A stretch of 64,000 nt of DNA from Chimonanthus salicifolius (GCA_013350335.1 CM023541.1:63429413-63493412); one strand, 5' to 3'. Numbered from the stretch's first letter, positions 1 through 12,785 are shown. Numbers and translations are program-made. Notes: generated by a model from the sequence alone, not told the origin.

Positions 1-280
1 ATATAATAGAAAGCCCAAATATTCCTCAGTCACCAAATCCTGTGAAACTCATTTTTCTTATTTTTTATATCTATGGTACACAAATTTTTCAGTTTTTTGG
101 GTGTCAACCTTATCAATCTTTTTCAATTAACTATGTCATAAAAACCATAGACTCTAAGATGTATAACTATTCAATATTAGACAAATCCTTTGTTCATGTT
201 TGGCGTTCAGCTAATGGAGAGGCATATTTTTTGTCTAACCATGGAGTGTCAAGATCAAATATGTTTGTAAACTTTTCTCT
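1..280. other. Left edge, no recognised gene
   Basis: AT-rich DNA left of copy A of the segmental duplication. It has no counterpart at the start of copy B, so it is the original left flank. A short open frame at 42-284 shows no domain I recognise. If the copy-A TOZ gene is complete, its remaining exons must lie beyond this edge. Confidence 0.5.
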
Positions 281-284
281 TTAA

Positions 285-416
285 TCTTATTTTTTGCATC
301 AATTCCCTTTCTTTATCTTTTGTTGTTTCTTTGTGTGTCCACCTCGACCACTTCTTTGTGCTTTTCTTTTTTTATTAAATGAAGTTATCTGTTACCTGTT
401 CAAAAAAAAAAAAAAA
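285..416 (+). mobile_element. LINE-like 3' end with poly-A (copy A)
   Basis: A T- and C-rich stretch ends in a run of A at about 402-418, preceded by a TTTTATTAAATGAAG-type stretch like the 3' ends of plant L1 elements. The same sequence recurs at 17983-18109 in copy B. The duplication boundary (281 and 17979) falls at the start of this repeat. The L1 assignment is inference from the tail only. Confidence 0.4.
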
Positions 417-1321
417 AATTGTATGTCCATGAGGTACTCTCTCCTCAGCTCATATCATAGGCCCCACATACTACTGTTTATGAATTCATTATTATCTCAA
501 GTGTTAGATCTTATCCTGGTCAAACTATTTTAAGCCTCCACATCATTGTTCCATACTTGCTGACAAATTCTATTTGCTAGACTCTCATGAGTGCCGAATT
601 GGAGAATTTGATTCAAAGTGGGTTAAGGGTATATGAGGATTTGGATAAGTCATAAGTGGGTTCCACTGTTAAAAAATGACAAAGCCACACTCTTGAAGGG
701 TGGAACAAAACTACTCAACTTTTATATAGATACATTACCATAGGTACAACATAATTGAAGAATATTGTGTGAAAATGGGTCACCCACACATTACAAACTA
801 TATTGAAAGATGGGTCTACTAAACATGCATAATGATAGCTTAAAGCTATGGTGGCTCTGGAGCAAGGCATCATGCTACAACTTGGAAAAGCATTTGACAT
901 TCAACATTGACAGTATGGTGAGTGAGAGTGGTCCTCGTGGAGTACAAGTTACTGGTGAATTGTCCAAGTTTGAGGAGAAGCCTTTCCAGCACAAGAAGAT
1001 GGAACATAGAACCAAAGGGCAAGAGCAGGACAAGGCCAATATGAGACTCGCTGTTGGATCCACAATAAAACTGCTTCAGTGTTTGTGCTTTGGCCCATAG
1101 CAGCACCTAAGACACTACATGCCAGCAGTGATCAGTGAGTTTTCCTGCTGTGCCCTATGAAACACAGCAACGATATCACAAAGCCACTTGTAATTGCTGA
1201 CTTATAGCAACAGCAAATAATACAATCGAAAGGAAGTTCCATTTTGATCCAGATTCATACAGTTAATTGATAAATAATACAACAAACAGTAAATGCAGCA
1301 GATTCTTGGACTTCAACTTAC

Positions 1322-2640
1322 TAAAAGGCGGTTTGAATCTGGATGAAACATGATACTGGTTACAACTCCTTTATGACCTTTGAAGTAATGAGTGCAGAAT
1401 CCACCCTCAATATCCCAAACAAGAACCTTCCGATCTGCTCCACCAGTCGCAAGCAGTCCCCCTGATGAATCGCATGCCATCCTCATCACAGGGCCATCAT
1501 GTGCCTATTCAAAACAACTGCATTAGATTCAATTGAACCATCAAATCACATAAACAAGTAATCCTAGGCTGCATTTGGATGCATAGAAAGGAAAATGCTT
1601 CCAGGAAAATGATTGATTTTAACTAAAAAGGAAACTGGTTTAACCATTTTTTGTTTTAAATTTATGGTTATTTCCAGGAATATCTTCCTTTCTATGCATC
1701 CAAAATGAACCTAGATTTCTTCGTTCGAGTTTTTACCTTCCAAAAGTGGAGGCATTTCAAGCGGGGGAAGTCCTTTTCTGGAAAACAACTGTTTTTTAAG
1801 CCATTTGTATTTTTAGTTAAAATAAAAATATTTGTGTTATTAGCTCAAATACATACTTGTACTTTCCTGGAAAATTAACCAATTCACATTGTAGTTAAAA
1901 TTTGTAATTTTTCAAGCAAGTACTTTTCCCTCCATGCACTTGAACTAAGTTTCACTAGCAGCTTGGATCCAAGGAAAGAAAACTGCACTCCTAGAAAATA
2001 ATCATTTTTAACCAAACTTGCTTATACACAAATGTACATTTTAATTGCAAACCTTTTCATTCACCGAAATGGAGCGTAAGGTTCAGCCTGGATGCACTGA
2101 AAACTCTGGAGCATAGCTATTTTTGAATAAAAAAGGGCTTAACCGAATTATACTTGATTTCTGTGATTTTTATTATTATTCGTTTTTTACAAGAAAATAT
2201 CTTTTTTCCCCGGAGCATAGCCATTTTTCAATAAAAAAAATGGGCAACCCAACTATACTTTTGACTAAATGAGTAAAATTACATTCAAAGAAATCAGTTT
2301 CCTTTCCATGAATCCAAAAAGGGACTTAATTTCTTCTCTTTACCTTCCAAGAGCGTATGCATTTGGAAGACGAGAGATCCCAGACCCTGACCAATCTGCT
2401 GTGGGTGGCGGAGAAAAGGAGTGAGTCGTCGGGGCTGAGGGCGAGAGCTGTGATGGGCTCGGAATCGCCTTCTAGAGTGGTCTTGATGGAGGCATTGGAT
2501 GAATCGACGATGTTGATCTTGTCGTCGCAGGCACATACAATAAAGGATCCGCTGGAGAAGATGGAGTACGGCCCTCCAGAGTAGAACTGCTGCAGAGATG
2601 CCACGCAACTGTAGTTCTTCTTCAAGCTCTGAGACGCCAT
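1322..2640 (-). CDS. TOZ: TOZ/UTP13-like WD40 protein, exons 1-2 (copy A)
   Basis: Exon 1 spans 2344-2640 (99 codons, ATG at 2638-2640) and ends in a GT donor. Exon 2 spans 1322-1504 (61 codons) between an AG acceptor and a GTAAGT donor, and the frame is kept across the join. The 160 residues begin MASQSLKKNYSC and contain WD-repeat signatures (ALALSPDD, VRVWDL, KVLVWDI, FHPDSNRLL). This matches the start of plant TORMOZ, the homologue of yeast Utp13 and animal TBL3, a nucleolar subunit of the small-subunit processome needed for 18S rRNA maturation and embryo development. The family is about 870 residues with about 13 WD repeats, so most of the protein is missing here. No later WD exon is visible in 1-1321, so the gene either continues past the left edge or is truncated. 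It is divergent from ITPK1, as in Arabidopsis. Confidence 0.8.
1565..1712. mobile_element. Small inverted-repeat MITE in TOZ intron 1 (copy A)
   Basis: Arms reading TTTGGATGCATAGAAAGGAA and, inverted, TTCCTTTCTATGCATCCAAA face each other across about 80 bp, framed by CCTAGG and ACCTAG. The same element is at about 19252-19401 in copy B, so it predates the duplication. The GGCTGCATTTGGATGCA-type end is common in plant MITEs. Superfamily not assigned. Confidence 0.55.
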
Positions 2641-4856
2641 TAAAATGGAAGAGCAAAGGGGTTTCTTCTTCTTCTTTATTTTATAGAAGGAGATAATAAT
2701 CTCTGCGTAAAGAAAAAAGATGAAAAAAGATTTCTTCTTCTGAGTCGCAGAGACAAAACGCTAAAATGGAATAAAAACTGCAGGAGACGAGAAGTTCTGG
2801 AGGGCAGAGGAGACAAGCTTGCATGTGCCACTCGCACGTGGTACCTTGACGGACTAGGGTTTTGAGAGTACTGATCCGTTGAGATTTGATAATATGATTA
2901 AAATATTAATATTATAAAACTTTTAGTGCAACAGGTAAAATATTGTTCTGAAGATTGTTGCTGATTGAAGTTTTAAAGTAAGTGATTTATGAAAAATAAT
3001 TGATAAAATTTAAAAATTAAATTAATAGAATAAATTATTTAAATAATAATAATAATTAAATATTGATATTAAAATTTAGAGTTCAATTGGAGCCAAATTT
3101 CAGTCAAATTCTCCTTTTACTAAATATGAATTTATTTAAAATATCCAAAAAAATCAAAATTAATCACTAATAAACTATCTAAGTAAAGAAACTAAATGAT
3201 TTATTCAACTTTTTTAAGAGTAAAAGATGTTTATATTATTAAGCCAAAATCAATTAAAGAATATCAAAATAAGGGTAGCGATGATTTTTGTGTAACCAGG
3301 AACGGGAATGAGTGGATTTCCCACTTTACCATTTCACTACGATATAAATTGGCTCACTGAAATTTATTTAAGTGAGACTGTTTTTTTCATATAAAACATC
3401 AAATCAGATCACTGAAATCAGATTATTGATTATATCACCGAATTTTTTTAAAATGCTTTCGTACGGCATTGGAAGGTTAAAATAGACAATACCTTATAAC
3501 CCGTGTCTTGTTACACAAAACACTTGTGGGATGATCGTTATCCCAAAATAATGTAAATAATTATATAAAGACTTGTAAGCACTTAATGGGCTAGTGGGCT
3601 GATAGCAAGAATATAAATCTCGGCCGAGATCTCAATAAAATATTGGATGATTTTTTTCTAAAAAAAAAAAGAATATCGGTTGTGGTTGTGGACTCAAGCC
3701 AACATCTCGACCGATATTTACCTAGGACAAATTTTCGAACCCTGTCGATAGAGAGCCCACCGAACAAACCTATATTCTCTCCACCATTCTACCCAGCCCA
3801 ATATATGCAAGCTGAAAGCATACATAGATTCTTTGTAAAGAAGACAAAATGATCAACATCTTTTCAATATTCTTTGAAATTGGTTTCCCATGTTATACTT
3901 TCAAAAAATAGGTGGTCTCATCCTTTCAAGGTTCACATTGATTGGAGTAACAAAACTATATTTTTTAAATTATTTAAATTTAATTTTTTTTATTTTAAAA
4001 TATAAAATTTTAATTATAGAGAGCTAAATTTGGCTTATTTGATTAGTTCATTTAAATAATCAATATATAATTTCAAAAGTTAAAAAATTAACCTCATTAG
4101 ATCAATAAAACTATATTTTAATTCTATAAAATTTGGCCACTTTACTTATTATTTTAATTTCACAACTTTTTATCAAGTTTGAATATCAATCTAACTTAAA
4201 GTGATTGATCTTAAAAAGTTTGATAAAATAAGATCTTTAGTTATTAAATGATAAAATTAAATTTATAAATATTTAAAATTTAATAAAATTAAGAGTTACA
4301 TTGCAGATAAAATTGCATTTAATTCTATTCACTGGTTCTATTTAAATAAAAAATAATTGTTAAAACTTGAATTTATTTTTAAGATATAAAGGTTAAAAGA
4401 TGGAAAATTAGAAATAAAGTTTTTTAAATGAAAAGAGATTTGATTTATGTTCAGTCATTCATTTTGTAATTTTTATTAAAATAAATTCTTATATTTTAGT
4501 GAATCTAAAAATATAGTTTAAATAATATGGTTTATAAAATTTGATAAAAATACTTGTCATTAAAATTAAATAAATGATCTCTCCAGTCACACCGCCGAAT
4601 CTCTACAATTTGGCACGTGGAGTCGTGTACTGTCTTAGTGCTGCTCGTCTAACCATGGTCCATTCTCCAACTCTGGTTCGAATCTGGTTCAACCATCCCT
4701 GCCAAGTCTCACCTCACGAGCTATATGTATCAGACTCTTCCCTCCGTTCTCTCTCACTTCCCACTGTGTATTTTTTTCCACGATCCAAACAAACCGAGAA
4801 TAGAAGAAAAAATATTGAATCTTTCTCTAAATTCTCCTTTTCCGACCATCTTAGGT
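2641..4856. promoter_or_regulatory. Divergent TOZ-ITPK1 intergenic region (copy A)
   Basis: About 2.2 kb, AT-rich in the middle, separates the two start codons. Each end carries a G-box core CACGTG: 2835-2840 on the TOZ side and 4614-4619 on the ITPK1 side. A palindrome-rich MITE sits at 3606-3744. The DNA just before the ITPK1 ATG (TTTTCCGACCATCTTAG) resembles an intron acceptor, so a 5' leader intron is possible. Confidence 0.5.
3606..3744. mobile_element. hAT-like MITE, CGGCCGAT family (copy A)
   Basis: The segment contains CTCGGCCGAGAT, GAATATCGGTTG and CGACCGATATTT and ends TTCGAACCCTG. In copy B the equivalent (21537-21660) starts CAGGGAAATAAATCTCGG, so the ends read CAGGG...CCCTG, typical of hAT elements. 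Flanks GCTGATAG and TCGATAGA are similar but imperfect target-site duplications. Present in both copies, hence older than the duplication. Confidence 0.5.
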
Positions 4857-5798
4857 ATGTCGGATTCTTCTAGAAGGTTCTTAATCGGGTATGCACTAAT
4901 TCCCAAGAAGCAGCAAAGCTTCATACAACCCTCTCTCCTTGATGTCGCAAAATCCCGCGGCATCGATCTTGTTCCCATTGATTCGGAACGCTCACTCTCT
5001 GATCAGGGCCCCTTTGATATTATCCTCCAGAAACTTTACAGTGAAAGCTGGAAATCCCAGCTCCTGGACTACACTTGCCGGAACCCTAATGTCATCGTTA
5101 TTGATCCACCGGATGCTATTCAGCGCCTCCACAACCGCATCTCCATGCTCAAGGTCGTTTCTGAATTGACACTCCCACAGCAGCTCCAGACGTTTGGAAT
5201 CCCCAATCAGATCGTCATCTATGACGCTGCCACACTTTCTGATCCTGACATGCTTGCTGGACTCCAGTTTCCTGTAATTTCGAAGCCAATCGTCGCTGAT
5301 GGCACCACAAAATCGCACGAGATGTCACTTGTTTTGAATGTCGACGGGCTAAAGAAGCTCAAACCTCCAATTGTATTGCAGGAATTCATCAGCCATGGTG
5401 GTGTTCTCTTCAAGGTGTATGTAGTCGGAGAATATGTCAAGTGCGTGAAGCGACAATCACTGCCAGATGTTTCAGAGAAGATGTTGGATTGCTCGGATGG
5501 CTTGCTGTCTTTCTCACAGATTTCGAATGTGGCGACGGTGCAAGAGCGGAGAGATGAAAGTGAAATTGAGGTGGAAATGCCGCCATTTGATTTTATTAAG
5601 GAGATTGCAGGGGGCTTGCTGCAGGTGATGCAGGTTCATATGTTCAATTTCGATGTGATAAGAGATGCCGAGGTTGGGAACCATTATCTGATAATTGATA
5701 TAAACTACTTTCCTGGGTATGAGAAGATGCCATCCTATGAAACGGTCTTGACGGATTTCTTTTTGGATTTACTTCATCAAAATAAAATGGAAAGATAG
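4857..5798 (+). CDS. ITPK1: Inositol-tetrakisphosphate 1-kinase (copy A)
   Basis: Intronless, 313 residues, close to the roughly 320 of Arabidopsis ITPK1, which is also intronless. It is an ATP-grasp kinase that phosphorylates inositol polyphosphates. Family members convert Ins(3,4,5,6)P4 to InsP5, and Arabidopsis ITPK1 also makes 5-InsP7 from InsP6, linking it to phosphate and auxin signalling. Visible landmarks are the N-terminal FLIGYAL strand (8-14), the nucleotide-binding [12 protein letters not shown] (138-149) followed by KSHEMSL, the [18 protein letters not shown] strand pair (174-191), KRQSLPDV (198-205), and the metal-binding [15 protein letters not shown] (281-295; D281, N283). I chose MSDSS as start because it gives the family length; the frame stays open 44 codons upstream but that part is leader-like. 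It lies head to head with TOZ. No break is seen. Confidence 0.93.
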   Translation: MSDSSRRFLIGYALIPKKQQSFIQPSLLDVAKSRGIDLVPIDSERSLSDQGPFDIILQKLYSESWKSQLLDYTCRNPNVIVIDPPDAIQRLHNRISMLKVVSELTLPQQLQTFGIPNQIVIYDAATLSDPDMLAGLQFPVISKPIVADGTTKSHEMSLVLNVDGLKKLKPPIVLQEFISHGGVLFKVYVVGEYVKCVKRQSLPDVSEKMLDCSDGLLSFSQISNVATVQERRDESEIEVEMPPFDFIKEIAGGLLQVMQVHMFNFDVIRDAEVGNHYLIIDINYFPGYEKMPSYETVLTDFFLDLLHQNKMER

Positions 5799-8264
5799 GG
5801 CAATTTGGACTATAAGATTGCGACTTTGAATTATCTGAAATCAGTCGGACCCTCCTATTTCTTGCACCTTGTGAGGGACAACCATTTCATCTATGGAGAT
5901 TGGAGAATGATAATAAGAATGAGGGTGCAATTATTATTATTATTTTTTTTTTTTTAAAAAAGAGTACTAGGTTTTATGTTCTGAACCCGATTCTGGGGGC
6001 TGAACGAATGGGCAAGAAGCTATTGCTATCTTCTATTTGAGTAACTTACACTGTTGTTTTTATATTGGAACAGAGAAATTTGCACAAATCTTTTTAATTG
6101 CAGTTGGTGGTCAGGAAGAATAGAGTTGGAATCCAATTTCTGTTTTTGCTATGGATTTCTTTGCTGTTTCCAATTGATCTTACAATATTGCCATTGTGCC
6201 AGGGATTGAGTACTAGTTAAATACTTGAATTTTAGAAGCTGTTCTCCTGCTTTTATTTTTGGCATCTTTGATGCGTTTGTTTTGCAAGTTTTGGATTTGT
6301 TGCTTACATGGAGTCAAGTCTAATGGCCGCAATAGTTTGCATCTGTCTAATGTTTACTTGTATGGATGGGGTTGACTGGAAAGAAGAATTCAGCGATGAT
6401 GGCAGTACCAGAGTGATGGTGATATATTGTCAATTATTCTCTTCATTTGTTGCTGCGTGGTGAATTGACTAGGTCCAATCAAGAAATCTATTCTTATTGT
6501 TCGGATGCTGTTTACGTGTACATAATGTTTTTATTTTATTTTTGGCAATAAATTGATTAGACTGAAAATGAAGTTGGAAGAATATTTTGGATTCCAAGTG
6601 ACCGAGAACAGTGGTAAAAGGAGATGAGTGGAGAACAAGAACTCATATATTGGGCAAACACTCGTTTTTTTTTGGTTTTGTCATCTTTGAGCTAATGTGT
6701 TAAGGTACTTGGTTATTGAATGGAACTTTTATTACTTTAAGTTGATAATTGGAATTGTTTAGGATGGATTTGTCGGTCTGTTTTGATGGAATTTATTCTT
6801 TCTGTCAGAGTTGTAACAAATATGAACGTTAATGTCACAACAAGTGGTTCTTTTGTTAAGGCGTTTGAGCACTCTTCAATTGATAGATTTTTAAGTCTGC
6901 GAATTATAGATTTTTAAGTCTTCTGCATTTGGCAACCATCAATTTTGAAAATTTCAATCTCTATAGAATTAGTGGGTCATGTCAATATTAACATTTGCAA
7001 GTAAGAAATTTAAGTCCAAATACGTAAGGAAATGGGTGATTATTAGTTTCGGGGAGACCTGTGAAACGAGCATCACCTTAAAGAGAAACCTGAGTTGAAA
7101 TGTACGGTTGACATAAATCAGTGAAAGGTATCAAGTAATTTGTTAGGCAAGCCCACCATGATTCTTTTAAGAGATCTTGAACGTTGAATGTAGGGAAGTC
7201 ATTAAGGGTGCAACCTGCCCTGGATACCGGATGAAAACATCGGGTCCTGGTTCAGGGGCTCAGTTTGGACTATTTTTGGGCTCAAAGTACCACGGCCTAA
7301 TTTGAATTCAATGTTAGCTGGGCCTAGTTTAAGAAAGCTCAACTTAAGCTCAAAAGCCTCAATTTGAGCTAAAACTAATAAAAATGAAGTTTTAGTTATA
7401 TTGTAAAGGGGTGTGATATTTATATAACATTTATATTTGATAATAATAGCACAACAAACGTACCAAAAGAGGCCGACGTATGAATTTTAGATTTGAAATT
7501 GGGTTATACCTTACGAATAGAATGTGGTTCACAGGCTCAGGTTTTAACAATTTGAATCAATTCCATCTGTAAGGCATGCCTTCTCATGACGGTTTCCGGT
7601 ATAATTCTTCTCCGTCGAACCCAAGACGTAGGCAACCTGCAGAGTCTGATCAATGAGGCTACATTGTATGATAACCAATGGCAAGCTACTTGGAAACATA
7701 GCAATGAAAGCAGCAAAGCAAAACAAGACGAAGGACAAAGAGATTGAATCTTGCGAACAGGACAGTTGTCCATGTACTGGTATATATATTAGTTTCTCAA
7801 TGAATGATACAAAAATTCTCTTTAATTAACCAGTGTTAGCAAGTTAATAGAAGTATAACGGATTGGTATGATGAAGAGGAAGAAATGGATATTCAACTCT
7901 GTTTCCTACCATCACTCAAGTATTTGACAATGAAGATAAATTTGGGGATGAGGAAACCCAATTTGATGAACATTTGAAAAGCATTTAAAGGGCTAAATGC
8001 GATTGTGAGAAAGGAAAGAAAAATATTCTATGGGGCATATATGAGATGCATGAGCCATGTAAATTTTTGTAATTTCTCAAAAATCTGCTTATATTCTCCT
8101 CGTGTGCTACATAAACATGAGTATTATCTTGATTTATCGATCTTACTTGCAGTTAGCCTTGATATAATTTTGAATGAACTTTGACATTTTTAACAATGAA
8201 CACATCAATGTGGTATTGTTTATTGAACACATGAATCAGTATCTGTCGTCTCTGTATTTTTCCC
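5799..8264. other. Downstream part of copy A, truncated
   Basis: 5799-6648 is collinear with copy B 23992-24841 (ITPK1 trailer and beyond). Homology stops at 6649. A foreign 180 bp follows, then 6835-7558 matches C 16358-17224 and B 29587-30451, breaking off at 7558. The empty site of the SINE carried by C and B is visible at 6931-6942. No convincing gene is seen in 7559-8264. A minus-strand open frame at 7537-7773 has a hydrophobic start but no recognisable domain. Confidence 0.6.
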
Positions 8265-9036
8265 CTATTCCTGCCGAAATGTGATGCCATAGTGTTTCTT
8301 GTTGTCCGACAATCCCTTGATTTTGTAGAAGGAAACAACATGGTGTTCTTTCAGCTGGTACTGGTTGACAAACTTTTTCCACCCTTTGGCGAGCACGAAG
8401 CTATGACTTTTCACCCAGTAGCAGAATTTCATCTCCCAAGTTCTGTTTTGATCATCAGAAAATTTCATAATCACATGTTCAAAGGCCTCGCCGAGGCGGT
8501 TTAGAGAAGGAAAGTAGGCATCTGCATTCTTCCTATGAATGACTGGCCTGCTCAGCTGACTGACATCGCTAGGCGTCAATTTCTTTTCAAAGTGAAACTC
8601 CCTCGAATAGGTTGCTTCGCCATTAACCTGGGTATTTGAACTTGAAAGCTGGTCATGGGTTTTTGATGATTTGGGAGTCAGTGAAGATGAGCGACCTATG
8701 CTCGAAGTAGATTCTGTTGATTTTGCATGCGAGGCAATTGCAGCCATTGTTAGATTGTGGCTTTCCTTTGTTCTCTTTCTTGGCATTTTATCAACAATTC
8801 TTCCATCCTCTCCTTCATCGATATCCTTGCGGGCCCTCTTGTTACTTAATTTCGATGTCATACCAATTGCCAAACTCAACTCACAGCTAAGAAATTCATT
8901 GTCCCTCGTACAAGTCACTTCCACCATTGTCGATCCATCTGATGCAGAACCCATTCCTTTGCAGGAGAAGAAGTCTATTTCAGAATGTCGGACTGCTGCC
9001 TTGCTGGTTGCTGGTACATATGTGGACAAATGGGTC
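8265..9036 (-). CDS. B3-domain transcription factor, 3' exon
   Basis: An open frame of about 256 codons ends in TAG at 8265-8267. Its right end at 9036 is preceded on the coding strand by ATTTTATAG, a good intron acceptor, so an upstream exon probably exists but I cannot place it. The first in-frame ATG is at 8952-8954 (MGSASDG). The N-terminal 140 residues are rich in serine and basic residues and look disordered. The last 100 form a B3-type DNA-binding domain: KKLTPSDVSQLSRPVI, a Phe-Pro turn, WEMKFCYW, FVLAKGWKKFVNQYQL and VVSFYKI. It is a nuclear DNA-binding factor of the small single-B3 type. Target and regulation are unknown. It lies between copies A and C and is not duplicated in the window. 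Confidence 0.75.
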
Positions 9037-10243
9037 CTATAAAATTAATGAACTGGGAATTTAGCTTGGAATTTTTTTAGCAGGATAACAAACAATGATC
9101 ATGCTTCACAAATTTTATCATAAATGCAAAAAACTCAATACTAAGAAAAAAATGTTTGATGAGATCAAGAAGACACAGGGACTTTCTCCCACTCAGACAT
9201 TTATTACATACATGTATGAGTTGTCTGGCGTCAAATATTTATGTGTAAAATCTGTATCCTCGCCATATACATATATTTCAGAGAAATATATAGTAACCAA
9301 AAACCTGATCTAGTCTCATTCATCCCAAAAAACTCCAAGGCAGTTGATTCTTGAGTGAGAATTTCAAGTTTCTGTAAGTTTTTTTTATTATATGGAGAGG
9401 TGATACTAATCCCACCAATACACAAAACCATCCGCAAGCCTCTCAAGTATTGAAAATTTCAAGTTTTCAAAAGCAGAAGAAACACTCTTTTATCTTTTTC
9501 ATGTCTCTCATATTTGTAAGTCTCAAGACAGATAAATTTTATGTAGATTGAGAAAATGTTTACCATTCTGCTCAAAAATATCCTGCCTAAATGCCCGTTT
9601 CATTGATTTTGTATGATTCATTTGGCCAAAATTGTATTGGCATCCAACAATGTGGAAAATTCAACCTTTGGAATAGACTTCCTTGGCTTGCAAGGGAATG
9701 AATTTTGCGTCATATGAACTTGATAGGAAGGAAAAGGATTATCCAACTCAATGTTTTAAAACTCCACCTTCTAAACGGTTGAATTTAGTTCAACCTTGAT
9801 TTTATTTAAATGTGGCTTTGATTATCTTAAAAACATTTTTAAGAGTTTAATCCCGGAAAATTTGTATAATTATGATTTTTTTTAGAGTTGTAAAAAATTT
9901 AAAACTTCCCTTGAATAAATTCAAAGAATAGGAGCTCTTACTAAAAACCCTTTTTTCTAAGAAATGACTTGTATCTGAGACTATTTCAGGAGTCTCTCGG
10001 TTTTTCAGAAACACACAAGATTTGTATAAACTGTGGTTTTGCTTAGGAGGTGTGCGTATGTAGAGTTAGGGTGCTTTTGTTTATGCATTGTGGAAAGTCT
10101 AGGGTTTCAAGGAAGCACTAGAGAGTATAGGTTGGTGATTTTCTTGCTATTTATTTATTTTTCAATTCATATTCTTGAGGAAGAGATTATATCAGAACTT
10201 TGTAGCATCAAAGTCGTGAGAGTGGAGTTTGCATTTTAGAGTG
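9037..10243. other. Intergenic, no gene recognised
   Basis: AT-rich sequence upstream of the B3 exon. It may hold the missing 5' exon of that gene, but no frame here carries a recognisable N-terminus. No repeat boundaries were found. Confidence 0.4.
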
Positions 10244-10468
10244 TTGGGGCACCGAACGAGTTTCACATTGATTGTGAAGGAGGGATATTTAGGAACTTAT
10301 AAAGGACTTGAATCACTCTACTTAATGGGCTGAATATTCAGTCCTAACAAGTATTATCATAGCAAGGTCTTAGACTTCCTATACTTGGATTCAGGGGATT
10401 CCCTAGTCGAATGGAATGGTTGATAATGTTCTATCAGTTCTTGTTTGAGAGAGGGATTTTTTTGGGAA

Positions 10469-10503
<35 letters not shown>

Positions 10504-10684
10504 TTATTGGGGCATCGAACGAGTCCCTCATTGGTTGTGAATGGAGAATTTATAGAGTTATAAAGAACTTGAATCACTCTACCTACTGAATTAGTCTTTT
10601 AAACTGGATATCCAGTCATTACGTAGATTACATTATACATGTTTAATTCTCTCATTCTTCACTCTTTGATACATGGTGGGTAGT
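10244..10684 (+). mobile_element. Copia-type LTR remnant with poly-G tract
   Basis: Two imperfect direct repeats of about 100 bp start GTTGGGGCACCGAACGAGT (about 10244) and ATTGGGGCATCGAACGAGT (about 10506); both contain TATAAAG and GACTTGAATCACTCTAC or a close variant. This is how the 5' part of a copia LTR looks when one copy follows the other. The second is directly preceded by GGGAAGA and a run of 32 G (10471-10502), where a polypurine tract is expected. Most of the interior would be deleted. Element identity is inference. Confidence 0.5.
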
Positions 10685-10728
10685 TGTCACGCCCCGACCC
10701 AAAGGGTGGGCCCGGAACGCGACTGATT

Positions 10729-11925
10729 TTTTTTTTTTTTAAAGATAAACTAAACCACAAGCATTCTCACTGGGCCGGATCAACAGTTAGGCCCAGAGGT
10801 CACACATGATCCCATCATGTGGACTCAAACATGTACTATATGCCTACCCCATAAAATAGACATTAACAACATCAACACATAGCATAAGAAAATCAACCAT
10901 TGATTTCAACATGCAAAACATTGTCTCAAATCACTACAAAAGCAACATAGCCTATTACATCAAATTAACATAAATTAAGTACCGCATCCGGTACTTAATA
11001 AAAGTCAACGGTTCCAAGAACCAACAGGAAAGGATCAGGGCATTCTCCTCCGGAAAAATCCCAAAACACTGCTTTAGCTTAATCGCCCTAAGCCTGAAAG
11101 AGAGGGTCCTCCTCCTCGGGTTCATCGCCTGAAAGGTGAGTGGTGTGAGCTAACTAGCCCAGTGAAGAAAATATAACAATGCACATTAAGTAAATAATAA
11201 AACAGGTTAGCAACAGTTCAATATCACATGCTTGATAACAATAAGCATAATCTCAAGTAATACATCAACATCATCAAATACTGCCATCATCCACCGTAAC
11301 GCCTGCCGACTACGCTGAGACCAGTATTTTTTTTTTGAAAGATAAACCAAACCACAAGCATTCTCACTGAGCCGGATCAACAGTTAGGCCCAGAGGTCAC
11401 ACATGATCCTATCATGTGAACTCAAACATGTACCATATGCCTACCCCATAAAATAGACATTAACAACATCAACACATAGCATAAGAAAATCAACCATTGA
11501 TTTCAACATGCAAAATATTGTCTCAAATCAATACAAAGGCAACATAGCCTATTACATCAAATTAACACAAATTAAGTACCGCATCCGGTACTTAATAAAA
11601 GTCAACGGTTCCAAGAACCAACAGGAAAGGATCAGGGCATTCCCCTCCGGGGAAATCCCAAAACACTGCTTTAGCTTAATTGCTCTAAGCCTGAAAGAGA
11701 GGGTCCTCCTCTTCGGGTTCATCGTCTGAAAGGTGAGTGGTGTGAGCTATCTATTCCAGTGAAGGAAATATAACAATGCACATTAAGTAAATAATAAAAC
11801 AAGTTAGCAACAGTTCAATATCACATACTTGATAACAATAAGCATAATCTCAAGTAATACATCAACATCATCAAATATTGCCATCATCCACCGTAACGCC
11901 TGCCGACTACCCTGAGACCAGTATT
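10729..11925. repeat. Tandem duplication of ~0.6 kb inside the solo LTR
   Basis: Unit 1 (about 10729-11327) and unit 2 (about 11328-11925) are nearly identical, each running from a T-run plus AAAGATAAAC to GAGACCAGTATT. Only scattered substitutions separate them, so the duplication is recent relative to the element. Confidence 0.85.
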
Positions 11926-12785
11926 AAGTCCCGACACGGTCAAAATACATCTTTACAAATACATCTCCGGCTTTAACTTAGCAGATACTGACACCCTCAA
12001 GTCAGCAACTGACGACAGCATGGTCCTCCCATGGTCCAGCAGACATAAACCATCTTTCATATGGCCGATATTGGTTAAATAACCCAGGTACGTGGAAGCA
12101 GTTTTACATACTCATACGATTAACATCGTAATATCACAATCAACATCAGTACTCTTACCATAGTGCATCGTGTATAGGCATATGAGTGGGTCCATCAAAA
12201 CTGAAACCACCCATTGCTCAATACTCATCTTATCATAAAACCTGTTTACAAAATCTGCAGTGTTAAGTTCCCTCACCGTGATGTGTGGTTTACGCGGTCT
12301 CTGTTCAAACAACACACAAGTGCACAATCAATATACAGATCAAATACATACACACGAGTAGTATTTTGAAATCTCACATTTTTCAAAAAATATCCGAGGT
12401 ATATGGAATTGAGTCTCCTACTGGGTTTCTATCATTTTTAAATTATCATAATCCACAATATAATAATAAATAAAAAGAAGCTCAGTCCAAACTCATATTG
12501 TCTTCTGGACATTGACCAGATTGACTTATTGAGTTATGTCTAAATCCTCGGGTCATTTCTCGGTTGTCTTCTGGATAGGACCAGATCTGACATTTTGAGT
12601 AGGCCTCGAGGTCACCCAGTGCACGACTATATATCGTCGGCCTGAAAGTGAATCACTCAGTGTTCGACCAATAGGGTCGGCCTGGAAGCGGATACAATAG
12701 TATTTACACTATAAGTAATAAGAAAAGAGGGTTAGTACAATTTTAATTAACAAAAAGGGGTACTAATCATCACATCACATAATCT

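Noticed and set aside
810..1100. 96-codon plus-strand frame, conserved at 18498-18788
   Set aside because: It lies inside the duplicated block, so conservation is expected from the recent duplication. No domain, and it is antisense in TOZ intron 2.
7537..7773. Minus-strand frame with a hydrophobic N-terminus
   Set aside because: It starts at a duplication breakpoint, overlaps another frame of equal quality, and has no recognisable domain.
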